The notes beneath the pieces are model-generated. The model saw only the letters and a program-made list of their open reading frames with translations. It made no database searches and was not told the DNA's origin. DNA of 64,000 nucleotides from Zhengitettix transpicula (taxonomy: Eukaryota; Arthropoda; Insecta; Orthoptera; Tetrigidae). Made by a program: the position numbers and the translations under genes. The DNA lies in the NCBI GenBank assembly GCA_037074705.1, contig CM073593.1:64769501-64833500 (forward strand), read 5' to 3'. Numbering within the stretch: position 1 is the stretch's first letter; each line of letters starts with the position of its first letter. Shown here piece after piece: positions 38,925 to 49,720 of this stretch.

Positions 38925-39490
38925 GTCATACGATTCCTTGTATAAACGCTGAGACCGCTGAGTGAGTAATTCGCGCTTCTTGTGATCTCACATACGTGCT
39001 GATAAAATACGTGGACTGATATTGCATTAGATTCAGTTCTGACGTTTCTATATTAATACGAATAATTTTTACGTCCGGAGGGAATCCCCAACTGCAATCT
39101 TGAAACACGTGCACCTGACTGACTGTATTTATAGCTGAGTGGTGTAGCTTCCTGTGGGCGGCCCTCGTGTTTAGTCTGTACTGGGAAACGTCAAAACTCG
39201 TTCCGTTCCAGCGGTGCGTGGAATCCACCAGACACTTATCACGTCGTCCCTCTACAAGAACTGTAAAACAAGCTCGTTGTCGTCGGAAACTTGAAAAAAG
39301 GAAGAAGTCGAGGAACAGTGTTTTCTGGAACATTAATGAGCTGTATGAAAGAACATTAATCTCAACGTGAAGGTGGCAGCTGTCAATAGGGGAAATTTGG
39401 TTCTAAGTCCTCTGTTTCGATACAAAAAGGTTTTTAAACTCGTAGCCCGATGCGACCACCATGATTTGTGGAATTAAATCTTTACATTTA
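38925..39490 (-). other. Unidentified 135-codon open frame
   Basis: A minus-strand frame from 39333 to 38926 is the longest in the window outside microsatellites. It overlaps a 67-codon + strand frame at 39167-39370, in a moderately GC-rich segment. The product has an aromatic N terminus followed by a basic stretch, and no domain I recognise. No promoter, splice pair or poly-A context is evident. It could be a piece of a repeat, an exon or chance. Confidence 0.2.
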
Positions 39491-40330
39491 ACTAGCTGTG
39501 TGCCTGGCGTTGCCCGTCTACTTATTTATATAAACCCGAAAACGTATTTTATTCTATATTAATCTTTAGTCAATAGGTGATTTTACTTACCTATGCAGAG
39601 AGAATATTAATTTCATCAACACTCCTCGGTGCTATGAAATGCATTGAATTTTATTGCATCAATCCAAACACACATACCGTCGAATTTCTCTTTTAAATAT
39701 ACTCTTTGAGTATTGCAATATATAATTGTCCATCAGTCCTCTGACATTACGAAATATTAAACTGATAAAATTGTTAGCTAGATTCACAATGTAAACTTGC
39801 CAAGGCGGCGTTGCCATATTGGAGTCACTTACATTTTCCGCAAGGATCGTAAAGTATTTCCTATCGTTTTTTATTATCATTTTATGGAGTTTTACTGGAT
39901 AAATTATACTTTTTATTCTATGAAAATATTTCTGCTTTATTTCATTACGGGAAAAGGAACTATTTCCTTTGTACGTAGCGTAGTAACGTCTCTCTCTCTC
40001 TCTCTCTCTGTCTCTCTTTCTCTCTCTCTCTCTTTCTCTCTGTCTCTCTCTATCTCTCTCTGTCTTTCTGTCTCTCTCTCTCTGTCTCTCTCTGTGTCTC
40101 TCCGTGTCTCTCTGTCTCTTTCTCTCTCTCTCTATCTTTTTCGCATGACGTGACGGTATCTTTTGCACAGAAATTACATTTTTAAATTATAATTTCACAC
40201 CCCCACATCACCGTTTATCGTGTTTTTAAGAGTATGTGTACCAAGTTTTGTTTCATTCTGTCTACGCGTTTAAATTTGTATAAAGATTGACTTTAAATAC
40301 AAATATATATCATTTTTTGTTATATAGATA
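39491..40330 (+). mobile_element. Repeat family D, copy 1 with internal (TC)n
   Basis: Begins with ACTAGCTGTG and GGCGTTGCCCG, a head I associate from memory with very common arthropod repeats. It contains the long TC tract 39989-40139 and ends ...GTTATATAGAT. The part after the TC tract aligns with 40925-41149 through ACGG, GCACAGAA, TTTTTAAAT, CCCACA, TTCTGT and CGCGTTTAAAT and the shared ATATAGAT end. Long frames here (169 codons minus, 118 plus) merely read through the TC tract and are not genes. The element class is uncertain. Confidence 0.5.
39989..40139. repeat. (TC)n microsatellite, long and imperfect
   Basis: About 150 bases of TCTCTC with scattered G and T interruptions. It produces artefactual Arg/Glu-rich and Ser/Leu-rich frames. 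Confidence 0.95.
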
Positions 40331-40924
40331 TTTCAAAACTACCACTATTTTCATTTTTTTAACATTTATTCTAAAGCCATTGTCTTAATTGTGGATATAC
40401 AAATTTGTAATTCGTGATATTCAGTTGTAATTAGTTTTGTTTTCTTTGATGTGTGATGGTGCCACAACGCAGTGCCGGAAGATAAAAAAAATTGTTGGTA
40501 ATATTGTTACTTTGAATAGGATTATAACATAATAAAGTGTTACCTCATTACACAACACGGGATTATGTGATGTAATCGCGTTTGTTTTTACAAAATAGCT
40601 ATCGCATTGTTTTTTTGTCATAATCCTATGTTTCCTGAAATGCTCATTGTAGTTTATAATTTGCAGCTGAATCATGGTCGGTAGTTCCGAGAAATATGTC
40701 ATGTAATGCATTTAAAAATCGTTTCTAAATAAAACTAAAAAGAATGTCACCCATAAATTTATTTAAAAATCTCAGGAAAACTGAAATTTGTTTCTACAAC
40801 AGATTCGTAAAACCTTTATTTTTTTTATCATCATTTGACGTCACTTGGAATATTGCTGGGTATAGTTGTACTTTTAATTCAATCTAAAAATTTTTTTATT
40901 TAGTTCATTTCTGAATAATCTGTG
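40331..40924. other. AT-rich spacer with 10-bp inverted repeat
   Basis: ATAGGATTAT (40516-40525) and ATAATCCTAT (40620-40629) are exact inverted repeats 94 bases apart, possibly the ends of a small MITE-like insert. No gene is supported. Confidence 0.35.
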
Positions 40925-41149
40925 TGCGTCACGGTCCCTTCGCGCAGAAGATTTTGGCACGAATTATCACAATTTTTAAATAAAATTCCTTCCGTTATTA
41001 TGCTAGTGGTTTCTCACCTCCACAGTATTTTCCTCTACGTCTTTAATGTCTGAAAAGTTATTCTGTAATTTATCCGCGCGTTTAAATATTTATGAAGAAT
41101 AAACATACGTGCATTAAAACAATCATTCATACTTTTTATTATATAGATG
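40925..41149 (+). mobile_element. Repeat family D, copy 2 (3' part)
   Basis: Aligns with the last roughly 190 bases of copy 1, same orientation, and ends with the same TTATATAGAT terminus. It lacks the CTAGCTG head and TC tract, which is consistent with 5' truncation. Divergence is high. Confidence 0.5.
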
Positions 41150-41200
41150 ATTGGATGTTAATAATGATCAGAAAATATATTAGCCTTCAGACAGGTTAAA

Positions 41201-41208
<8 letters not shown>

Positions 41209-41236
<28 letters not shown>
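41209..41236. repeat. (TA)n microsatellite
   Basis: About 14 TA units beginning 60 bases after the end of family D copy 2. Confidence 0.95.
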
Positions 41237-41241
<5 letters not shown>

Positions 41242-41639
41242 GCGATTGAATATTATAGTAACAGAAAAATAAACGTAAGCAATCGTTATAAATAAATAAT
41301 AATCTTTGTGAAGAGAATGAATCCATTTAAATTCTGCAATTCTGCAGCCGCGAAAGTTAGAACAGAACCACAATTTCCAAATTATGACATGTTTCAATGA
41401 TGTTCCATAAATACTAGATAAATTATTCCAAATTTATAAACGTAGGTTTTAACATCAGTTATATTTAAAGCGTGACATGATACATAAAACGAAACCGTGG
41501 CATAATATTTTGGTATAACAGAGAGCAGATAATTCTACTAGGTTAGCAAAGACATCAATTTTTTTTCCCGTAAGACAGGCAATCTTTACTCTCAATCAGA
41601 GTTACTTTTACGACGGTTAAATGAAGGACTGTTACCCAG
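41237..41639. other. AT-rich stretch, no gene seen
   Basis: No supported feature. Confidence 0.6.
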
Positions 41640-41940
41640 AGAATTATGTGAACCTCGTTCTCGGTGGGTGACATACAACAGCTCACGCACGACTGTTTTG
41701 TCCGCACAGTAATTACCGACAGCAGTACGTGGAGCTGTAATTACCATTCCAAGCTTCACCGAGCACCTGGAGACTGGGTCAGTGACCGGGAAACATCTTC
41801 TCAGGTCACCCAGCGCGGCCTTTGTTTCATATCATCTAACGTAAGCTCTGTTTGTAAGAAACGAGTATCAGAGTTAATGATAATTCCGGCTCCCGTAGAA
41901 ACAGCCTCGAGTGTTCCACAAAGAAATACAATGCTTTAAA
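41640..41940. promoter_or_regulatory. Island with ecdysone-type palindrome
   Basis: GGGTCA-G-TGACC (41776-41787) is an inverted repeat with 1-base spacing. It matches the EcR/USP palindromic element consensus at every position except the last flanking base. A further AGGTCA half site lies at 41803-41808. Upstream are two identical GTAATTACC homeodomain sites (41709-41717 and 41737-41745). A 91-codon + strand frame (41664-41939) spans the island, but its product is unrecognised. A hormone-responsive enhancer is inferred, not shown. Confidence 0.4.
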
Positions 41941-44819
41941 CATTCATCAGTGACTGCTGATAACTTTTATTTCACATAGATAGATTATATTTTTTCAGAT
42001 ATGTGTGAACCATCGAAATTCCACTGTATTGAACGTGATTTAGACTAAAGCTATCTCAAGTGTGACGCAATCCGTTCGTTGACCAAAGTTCCGTTATCTT
42101 ATCTGACATCATGAAACCCATTACGGATTTCGTAAAATAGTTTTGCCGCCTACACAATGATCCTACTTCTGCCCGCGAAACTACGACATTGATTTATATG
42201 AATCTCACGGACATGCTAAAAAAATTGTTCCTTCAGCCTAAATGACTTTGGCATTATTGTGACAAGCCGTGTAATTTTTTTTTGTATGACTACATAAGAT
42301 TACTTAATCAGCTACTTGAAACTTAACGCGCCGTCCTAAAGAAGACAGTTACAGTTGTCAGATCATAAATCTACTGCATCAAACGACCTTTTTGTCCTCT
42401 TCTTTGTTGTGAAACCTTCCTCCTCCTTTTTTTTTACTGTAGTCTTCATAAACGTTAGCGAAGATTTTTAGCAGGATTCCAGCGAGACAAATTGCTTGAC
42501 GTGTGATTGGAGGCACCCGTGTCGTTAATTTAGGTTTTTGTGCTTTCTCAGAATTGTTCCTTAATTTTTTTGAGAATTCTGTTTTCGTTGTTAATCGAGA
42601 ATATATATCTCTGTCTGTTCTTGGGGAAACAGGTGCATAGTCTGTTAGAGCCTCTATTATATAATCTATGGACAACACGTAAGGGTGACGCAGCTACTAT
42701 TTATAAGAATAAAAAGTTTTAGTATTCGAATTACGTATAATTATCCATTTATAATATTAATGAAAACAAATTTCCGTTTCCGCTATATTGACGCACATTC
42801 GCTAGTATATAAATTGATTCCTAACATGTTATCAGATTTATGGTTGTATTTTTTTAAAAAAATCTTACTACAGTCAATAATTTCGCACCGTGCATTTACA
42901 TAAAAACAAGTTTACAAATAATACTTTAGAAGTGATGATGTCATTAAAAATTTTATCACCCCTCTGAGATTGTCACCCTGGTAATTACAAATTGTCGTGT
43001 TGAAAAAAAAACAGTAAAAAAGAAATAATGCAGCTTCCCCTGAAACAGGAAATGTAACTAAAGGATTGTTGAACTACGAGTAACAGTAAATATTAACTAA
43101 ATTATTTAATAATTGGTAAAAAAAAATTGAAAATCAGGCCACGCACTTATACGCAAAAGGGTATGGAGTTTAAAAATGTCCAAGCTGAAATAAATTTGAT
43201 ACGTCCAAATTCTTGATATGTTTAGGTCATGTTTCTAGTTGAAATATTGCCATTTTTTCATAAATTCTTAAACGTCTAGAATTTCATTCTGCATGGACAT
43301 ATTTTAACCTACCTTTTAGATTTTAATATTAATGCAATTACTTATAAATTCAGTTCTCTTTCTTAGCTGCTAACAAAGGGTTGAGGTGTAATCGAAATCG
43401 CCTTTTTAAAAAATATATTTGTAACACAATACAAGTTATTTTCAATTATAATTTTTTATAATTTTTACTAACAAAAATTTTGTTTGTCTCCGAAAGATTC
43501 ATAATTTTACAAGCTTTGGAACTTAAACAAATAATTCGCTGTTCTGTTCTTTTGTTTACGCCTCCTCAGTTGTGTCGCGTGTAGTTCAAGAAATTAAAAC
43601 TATTATAATATCAACACCTGTAGTAAGCATCAAAGTTTGCAGAAACATTGCTGTGTATTTATGTTTTCACTAAATTTTGTCTGTATATTGGCTACTTCAT
43701 TTTTTTATTACTTTTAAATTTATAGAAGGGTTTGTTTATTTTTAGGCTTTACCTGATGTTTCTTCTCTAATGTATTAAGAGTGAAATATTTGTTACGTTC
43801 CAAATTTAGGAACTAGTTAAAATCTAATTCTAAGTTTATAAAAAAATCTGATTAGCACAATCTTATTGTTGATTTTCAGATGAAAAACTTTATTTGATAT
43901 GTTACCGTTCACTTTCTATAGTGCACTTTGGAATATAGAATAATACTGCAATAAAACTTGACGTGCGACCATTCTCAGATATAAGACGTTAAATTTAAGA
44001 CCTTGTTGAGTTTATATGCCTGTTGGTTAAGGTGAGTAGATGTAATTAAGTATTGTAATAACAAGGTTGAGAAAATTTTGGAAGCCTGCAACTTCATATC
44101 GCTTTGTCGTATTATAACGTAAACATGTATAAGTCGTGAGATTTAGCAAGTCGTACAAAATGTGCAATAGGAGAATGGACTGGATGAGGGGGACAATTGT
44201 CTCAGGGGAAATCTACATTGGAGACATGCTGAAGTAACGCTAGTATCACCTTAAAAACATTAATTAAATTCTTACGAACAGGATATATAGACACCGGCAG
44301 AGTATTTTACCTCCCCCTGTACTTATCAACTTTTAACTTTTACCAATGAATTTTTTGACGTACAATTTTGTCTGATCTGAAAAATAAAATTCCTAGCGTC
44401 AATGTTTTTACTCTACCAAGTTTCCATAATACAGGTTCGCGTTAACGTGATCCCCAGGCCAGTGGACGACTGCAAATCGTATTTTGACAAGACTAGTTAC
44501 AGTATCACTCGTCTTATACTTATTAAGCCTGTGAAGTACATTATTTTGTATTTACGGAGTTATAACTCATAATATTTACCATTATGTTTATTGGTCACAT
44601 TAGTGTAACAGGCGACAGCAAATCATTTACGAAACCAAAATTAATCAATTCAGAGTGTGAAGATTTACATAAAAACCGGTGGGTGATGTGGCAACCATGT
44701 TTACAATTCTCTTGTCGCGGGATTGCCGTTACCTTCGCTAGAGTGTGTAAATTTTCTTTTTATCCTCTAAAACGTGTGTCTCTGATTTAAATCCAAGACT
44801 TAAATGCAGCATTCCAAAT
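41941..44819. other. Long AT-rich stretch upstream of the exon
   Basis: Frames of 60-99 codons (42379-42903 and 44584-44790) have no recognisable domain. No repeat copy was identified. Confidence 0.6.
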
Positions 44820-44839
44820 ATTGAAAAAATCCAAGTTAT

Positions 44840-45007
44840 TGTTTTCGGGGAATCGTGGAGGCGTGCACGTAGGAGCGACTCGGCTGTTTCCGTGACCGTT
44901 CGGGATCGTCCGCGGCGATGTTGTGTCTGCCGCTGTCAGTCACGGCAGGGGCCAGTCGACGACCGCCGCTCCAGTCGTCTAGTCGGCAAGCTTGTCATGA
45001 CGTCGCC
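44840..45007 (+). promoter_or_regulatory. CpG-rich promoter/5'UTR candidate
   Basis: The sequence turns abruptly GC- and CpG-rich just before the signal-peptide exon. TCAGTC at 44936-44941 matches the arthropod initiator (A at 44938 as +1). If transcription starts there, the ATG at 44918 is excluded and 45008 is the first start codon. No TATA box lies 25-35 bases upstream and no clear downstream promoter element was found. The exact start site is inferred. Confidence 0.4.
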
Positions 45008-45158
45008 ATGAGGAGAGTTTGCTGGCGGCTTGCGCTGCTCGCCGCGGTGTGCCTTCACCTGGCCCCGGCCCCGCGGACCGTCTCAGCATCCGACGACCTA
45101 CACCTGGACCACTGGACTTTCCCCGCGCGCGAGCATCACCACCTTCGCCACCACAGAG
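45008..45158 (+). CDS. Signal-peptide first exon, secreted or membrane protein
   Basis: The ATG at 45008 has a strong translation context (GTCGCCATGA). The encoded N terminus is a textbook signal peptide: basic MRR, a hydrophobic core (residues 7-19, rich in L, A and V) and a likely cleavage after TVSA (residue 28) obeying the small-residue -3/-1 rule. The short mature part is acidic then strikingly His-rich (HHHLRHH). Coding stops at a splice donor after codon base 1 (phase 1), the usual phase for exons joined to extracellular modules. An in-frame ATG at 44918 would add 30 residues in front but would bury the signal peptide. Family and downstream exons are unknown. This is the only supported host coding sequence here. 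Confidence 0.55.
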
Positions 45159-45164
45159 GTACAC
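45156..45164 (+). other. Candidate 5' splice site
   Basis: GAG|GTACAC, with GT at 45159-45160. It matches the exon side and +1 to +3 of the consensus and is weak at +4 to +6. Without splicing the frame reads into non-conserved sequence and stops at 45236-45238. Confidence 0.45.
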
Positions 45165-45647
45165 TGACACCGTCATACGGTTCAAACACGTACAATGACA
45201 TCGGAATCCCCTTTGTACAAACTTTGGAGACAGATTAAGAGCGGAAATGTTTTCTCGGTAGATACCTCGCATAACTGGAAGTGCCATTAATGGGGAAAAA
45301 CAGGAAACGTAATACATCTTAATATAAATAATGACACCGTATTGACAAAATTATTGAAGAAAAATAATTACCTGAATTTTCATATCATCCGAAATATTAA
45401 ATATTGAAACTAAAAACGCTAAAATTTGGCGAGGTGTATAATTACACCTAAATTTTCCGCACGTTGTTGACCTCGACACAAATTATACGGCTAGGCGAAA
45501 ATTTCATTACAACAACTGACTAAAGTGTTTTCATTGTATTCTTTTTTCAAATTAATATTTAATGCGTGCTGTGAATAATAATAATATACAATTTCGTAAA
45601 ATACTTTGTAGAACTTTAAAAATTCTCATCTAATATTATTATCACTA

Positions 45648-45684
<37 letters not shown>

Positions 45685-46149
45685 CTTTCACGTATTTTGT
45701 ACTGCTATCCATTTCAGTAGTGAAAATTTATAATAACGGGTAATAATTTAATGTAATAAATGTTTCGCGTTGACTATTTTTTACACGTAGGTATACTACG
45801 ACTAAAGATTCACTATACTTGGAATCAGATAAAAAAAATACTATTACGAATGCTACTCTTGTTTTACGTATTTATTTATGAATCCAGCGGTTATATTATA
45901 ATTTACGTATAGAAAATTCACCTTGGTGTGAAAAGGTATTGGTATTTTAAAGTTACCAAGAAAAAAGTTGAAAACAATTTATCTAAATTTTTCTCGTATT
46001 ATTTATTTAAAATTAAATGAAAACAATGTTCAGGCCTAACTACGAAACGAATAAATAATTTTGTTGGTGGTTGTATCGTGAGGAATTTAAATATTTTATT
46101 TCACCAATTCGGTCCCTTGTTCTTGATAATATATTGGCAGTACGCCCTG
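45165..46149. other. AT-rich, probable start of intron 1
   Basis: No gene or repeat copy except the TA microsatellite at 45651-45680. Composition falls back to AT-rich soon after the donor. Confidence 0.55.
45651..45680. repeat. (TA)n microsatellite
   Basis: Fifteen AT units. Confidence 0.95.
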
Positions 46150-46460
46150 AAAAATATTTTCAAGTGGTACGGAAGTGAGTGTTTTGTTCGTGTACAAGTC
46201 TAGTTTCGCAATTTTCCCGAGCTAAAAACAGACGTAATTGATTTGCGAGGCTCGTTGTTTGTGACCTCGACCCAGACCGCGCGCAGACCGAGCAGTCCTC
46301 ACCGTTTGCAAACAATAGCACGTGGGCGACACGTACACATACACGCATAACACGTGTCTAAAAATAGTCGTATACACACTCGCGCCGACCACCTCGGCAC
46401 ACAAGAGCGGTACACATCTCTCAATTACACAGACAGTTGGAGTTCTTCCCAGGGAGAGAA
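46150..46460. promoter_or_regulatory. Island with MEF2 site and two E-boxes
   Basis: Two CACGTG E-boxes (46319-46324 and 46351-46356) and an exact MEF2 consensus CTAAAAATAG (46358-46367) lie within 49 bases, about 1 kb after the candidate donor. AACAAT (Sox-type) is just upstream. Minus-strand frames here are unrecognised. A first-intron enhancer is inferred. Confidence 0.35.
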
Positions 46461-49369
46461 GTCAGGCCTGAAATTAATGTGATAACTGGAAGGTCTTTGT
46501 TCACTGATTTTTAATGCTTTAGAACCGAAGGTTATTGTATTATCTTCAGAGACGTCTGTGTTTCACCCGAGTAAAGTGGCACGGAGTCACTCATATGCTA
46601 AGCAATTTAATACTAAAACGTCTCGAAAACAGTGGTGTAATTGAAAATTATATCATCATTAGTTGTCTCGTTTCTAAATTTAAAAATGACTTAAGATGTA
46701 AATTACCTCCTTTCCGATTTTCTAATATTTTTTAAAATAATTTATCTTACATACAAAAATTAGTACAAATTAAATAAAGAACTTTATGGCTCAACCTATA
46801 ATTGACGACGCATTAAATGACTTTCTCAGTTTATTTTCCTGCTAAAAGAATTCAAATAAACAATATTAATTGAAAATTTCTAATATGAAAATGTTAATGT
46901 ATATAAATATTGTTTTTTAATATTATCAACTATTGGTTCCCACTTAATATGTGCTGTATGTGACTATATTAATTCTGAGGGCATTTGCACCAGTCAAAAA
47001 TATGGGCACTTCAATAAATAAATCAGGTTTAATACATATAAAATTATTCAATATTTGAGTTGCGGCTCCAGTGGTCCTTTCATCTTATATCCACCATCTT
47101 TAGAAAAAAATTCTTCCTGGTAATGAAAATATAAATACATTTTATTTCGAAAAATGGCATAAATGGATTATTTAATTTCTTTTCTCGTTGAATATTTTAT
47201 GTGTTTTATTTTCAATATGACGTTTCCGTGACATGATATTTCACTGATTATAAATTTATTTCTTCCATTTTATTAGTACGTACAGACGAAAGAATTCTCT
47301 TTCTTGAATATACTTTCCAAAATTAAGTCATTTTTACGCAATTGTAAGTTGTTATATCAGTTTCTTTTTAACAAACCAAAATTTAAACCAACGGATTTTA
47401 ATTTGAATGTAGTGAAATATAATTTAATTGAGGTTAATGTCCACAGATACGTCAATAATATCGACTTTGATTTTATATTCGTTTAGTTTTTCCATGTTGA
47501 CTGAAAAGTAGTTTTTAAGTCGCTTCGAATAAGGAAATGTTTGTAACTGATAATACTACTAATGTATCAGTTGCAGTAAGGAGTCTGTATATAAGGCCCT
47601 CAGATGTCAGAAACGCTAAATAGAATGTTTATAAAGCGACACATATTTATTGATGAATTATATTGATCTCAAAAAAACTAAGTGCTGGTGAAGAATAAAT
47701 GTAGAACAATTAAAAGAAAAAAATGCGTAAAACATTAAAATTCTTTCATAATAATCTGGATAAAATTGAATCAAATTACTCTCATTAAAGATCAGTAAGG
47801 CGACATTTTGGTTTTATTTATTTATTCATTATTATTTTGAATGTGTACTATAAGTATAATTTTTAGTAATGGCTAGAGGCTCAGTACTTTTTCACAGCTC
47901 TGACGCATCTGAAGATAGTAATTATCAGAAATGACTCATAGAGATGACGCTGTGAAAGTCGATGTTCTAAAACTCACACATCGTGTCACAGGCGTCAATG
48001 CACTTTGTACAAACCCGAACGGATTGTTTCCGCGCTTTGTAGTAATTTAATACATCTTTTAGGCCATATGGTAATTAAATGAAACAAAAAGATGCGAAAG
48101 GAGGCTGAAGTTGCGGCACGTACAAGCCGCAACAGCCTTGACGTAGTTCAAGGTGAGGTTAAAATTGTCTTGTATCTTTTATTCGGAAAACAGTGTGACA
48201 CGTATAATCTTCGGGCAAGGTAAGAATATCTTGAATATATACCGGAAGCGATAGTTCAGTGCTTTCACGTGTTTTAGACGCTCGATTGGAACACGATAAA
48301 ATAACGAAATGAAGCATTGGAAAACGAAATACAAATATGGGTAGTAAAATAATCAGTAAATAAATCATTGCATTTAAAATTTTCTACTTGCTTTCGACTT
48401 CACATTTTTTGTTTAAAAATGTAAAAGAAATACAGAAACAAACAAAAAAATATATATATATATTTGCCAGAGTTGAGAAGCCGGAGTCATACAACATACT
48501 CTATATTACGCTGAATAAAAGAATGGGTCTTAATAGAAAATTTTATTTCGTTGTGATAAAGATTATCTTATCATTATCCAAATGTCGTAAATGTCACTCG
48601 TCGCGAACATACGTTTCCCTCCCATGTGGGTTATCATCTATGAATGACGAGTTTTTTAATAGGAATAAATAAGCAGAAATTTTTTAAACTGAAGTGTAGA
48701 CTCTAGATTATCCTATCTCATACGGCGAAAAAGCAGACGGATAAGGAAAAATTCCTAATAAGCCGGAGATTAAATTCAGATATGTGGATTACATTCCTGA
48801 TTTTCTGACGAAATCGGACTAGTCAAAGCACTGTTACAACTAGGAAAAATTTTCAATGGCACCCAAACAAATATTAATAATACGTAAATGAGAAAAATTC
48901 GATTGTAATAGATACTCAAATGAGGTAGCATGTCAAGCAAGACATTTACAAATTAGAAGAAAATGAAATTAGGAAAATGCATAAACGAGAAACAATTCGT
49001 CACGTCTATGAATAAACTTAAAAAAATATTGGCATAGATTCTAAGGAAAAAAATATGTGATTTATTCTATATACTTTCTGCCCAACGAGTAGCAGGGTTG
49101 GAGAAATTTTTGTTTCTCTTCGTCCTCAAACTGGGTTACGCTTAGGAATGTAGCAAGTGCCTTCCGAAAGTAAATTACACAATCCATTATTATTACCTAT
49201 AATATATTTACTTTTTATCTATTCTAGATAGTCTGCTGTCTTTTAGTTAAGTTCTCACCTCCTCACGAGCAACAATCGAATTCGCCGTAAATTTTAGATA
49301 TTGAAAGGTTAGTATTTAGTGAGCGACGTACGATGTGCACAATGGAAGACGGAAGTGAGCGTTGATTGT
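46461..49369. other. AT-rich stretch, no gene supported
   Basis: A (TA)n run lies at 48450-48463. A mildly GC-richer patch at 47930-48150 has no clear motif. Frames of 60-94 codons (46535-48672) are AT-driven. At 47909-47930 a CTGAAGA...GAAAT order was noticed and rejected as a ribozyme. Confidence 0.6.
48450..48463. repeat. (TA)n microsatellite, short
   Basis: About seven TA units. Confidence 0.9.
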
Positions 49370-49720
49370 AGTTAATTGTAAGGCTCCAGCGGTTAGCTTG
49401 ACCACGGTAGAACAATGGCTGTTTTTTAACGCTTCGACAGCCACCGGGAATTAATCACGAGGAGGTACCCACCCTTTTGCCCATAGATTACGGCCGCTTA
49501 GACAGGTCATAATAAGCAGCGTAGGGAAAAAGAGTTCACGTTATGAATGGAATTATAGGAGCGAGTTAGTGGCTTCGTGTACCCCCCCCCCCTCACCTCT
49601 TTTTTTATAAGTTCTTTTAACACTTCCGATCATTCAGCTTGGAACTCGTTACGTGATTTCCGATATTCAACGGCGGAAGCCAATCTAAAATGGGCTCCTC
49701 GGCTTTAGTAATTTAAATAA
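49370..49720. promoter_or_regulatory. GC-richer island with poly-C
   Basis: Compositional island containing an 11-C run (49582-49592), GGGAATTAATCACG and GTACCCACCC words, and no reading frame. Candidate regulatory DNA on composition alone. Confidence 0.2.

Noticed and set aside
39659..40168. 169-codon Arg/Glu-rich minus-strand frame and 118-codon Ser/Leu-rich + strand frame
   Set aside because: Both read through the TC microsatellite, and the composition follows directly from the repeat.
42379..42678. 99-codon minus-strand frame with Lys/Arg-rich product
   Set aside because: No domain, no splice or promoter context, and composition equals the flanks.
47909..47930. CTGAAGA followed by GAAAT, resembling a hammerhead core
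   Set aside because: The final core base context is wrong, stem II does not pair well and no helix I partner is present.
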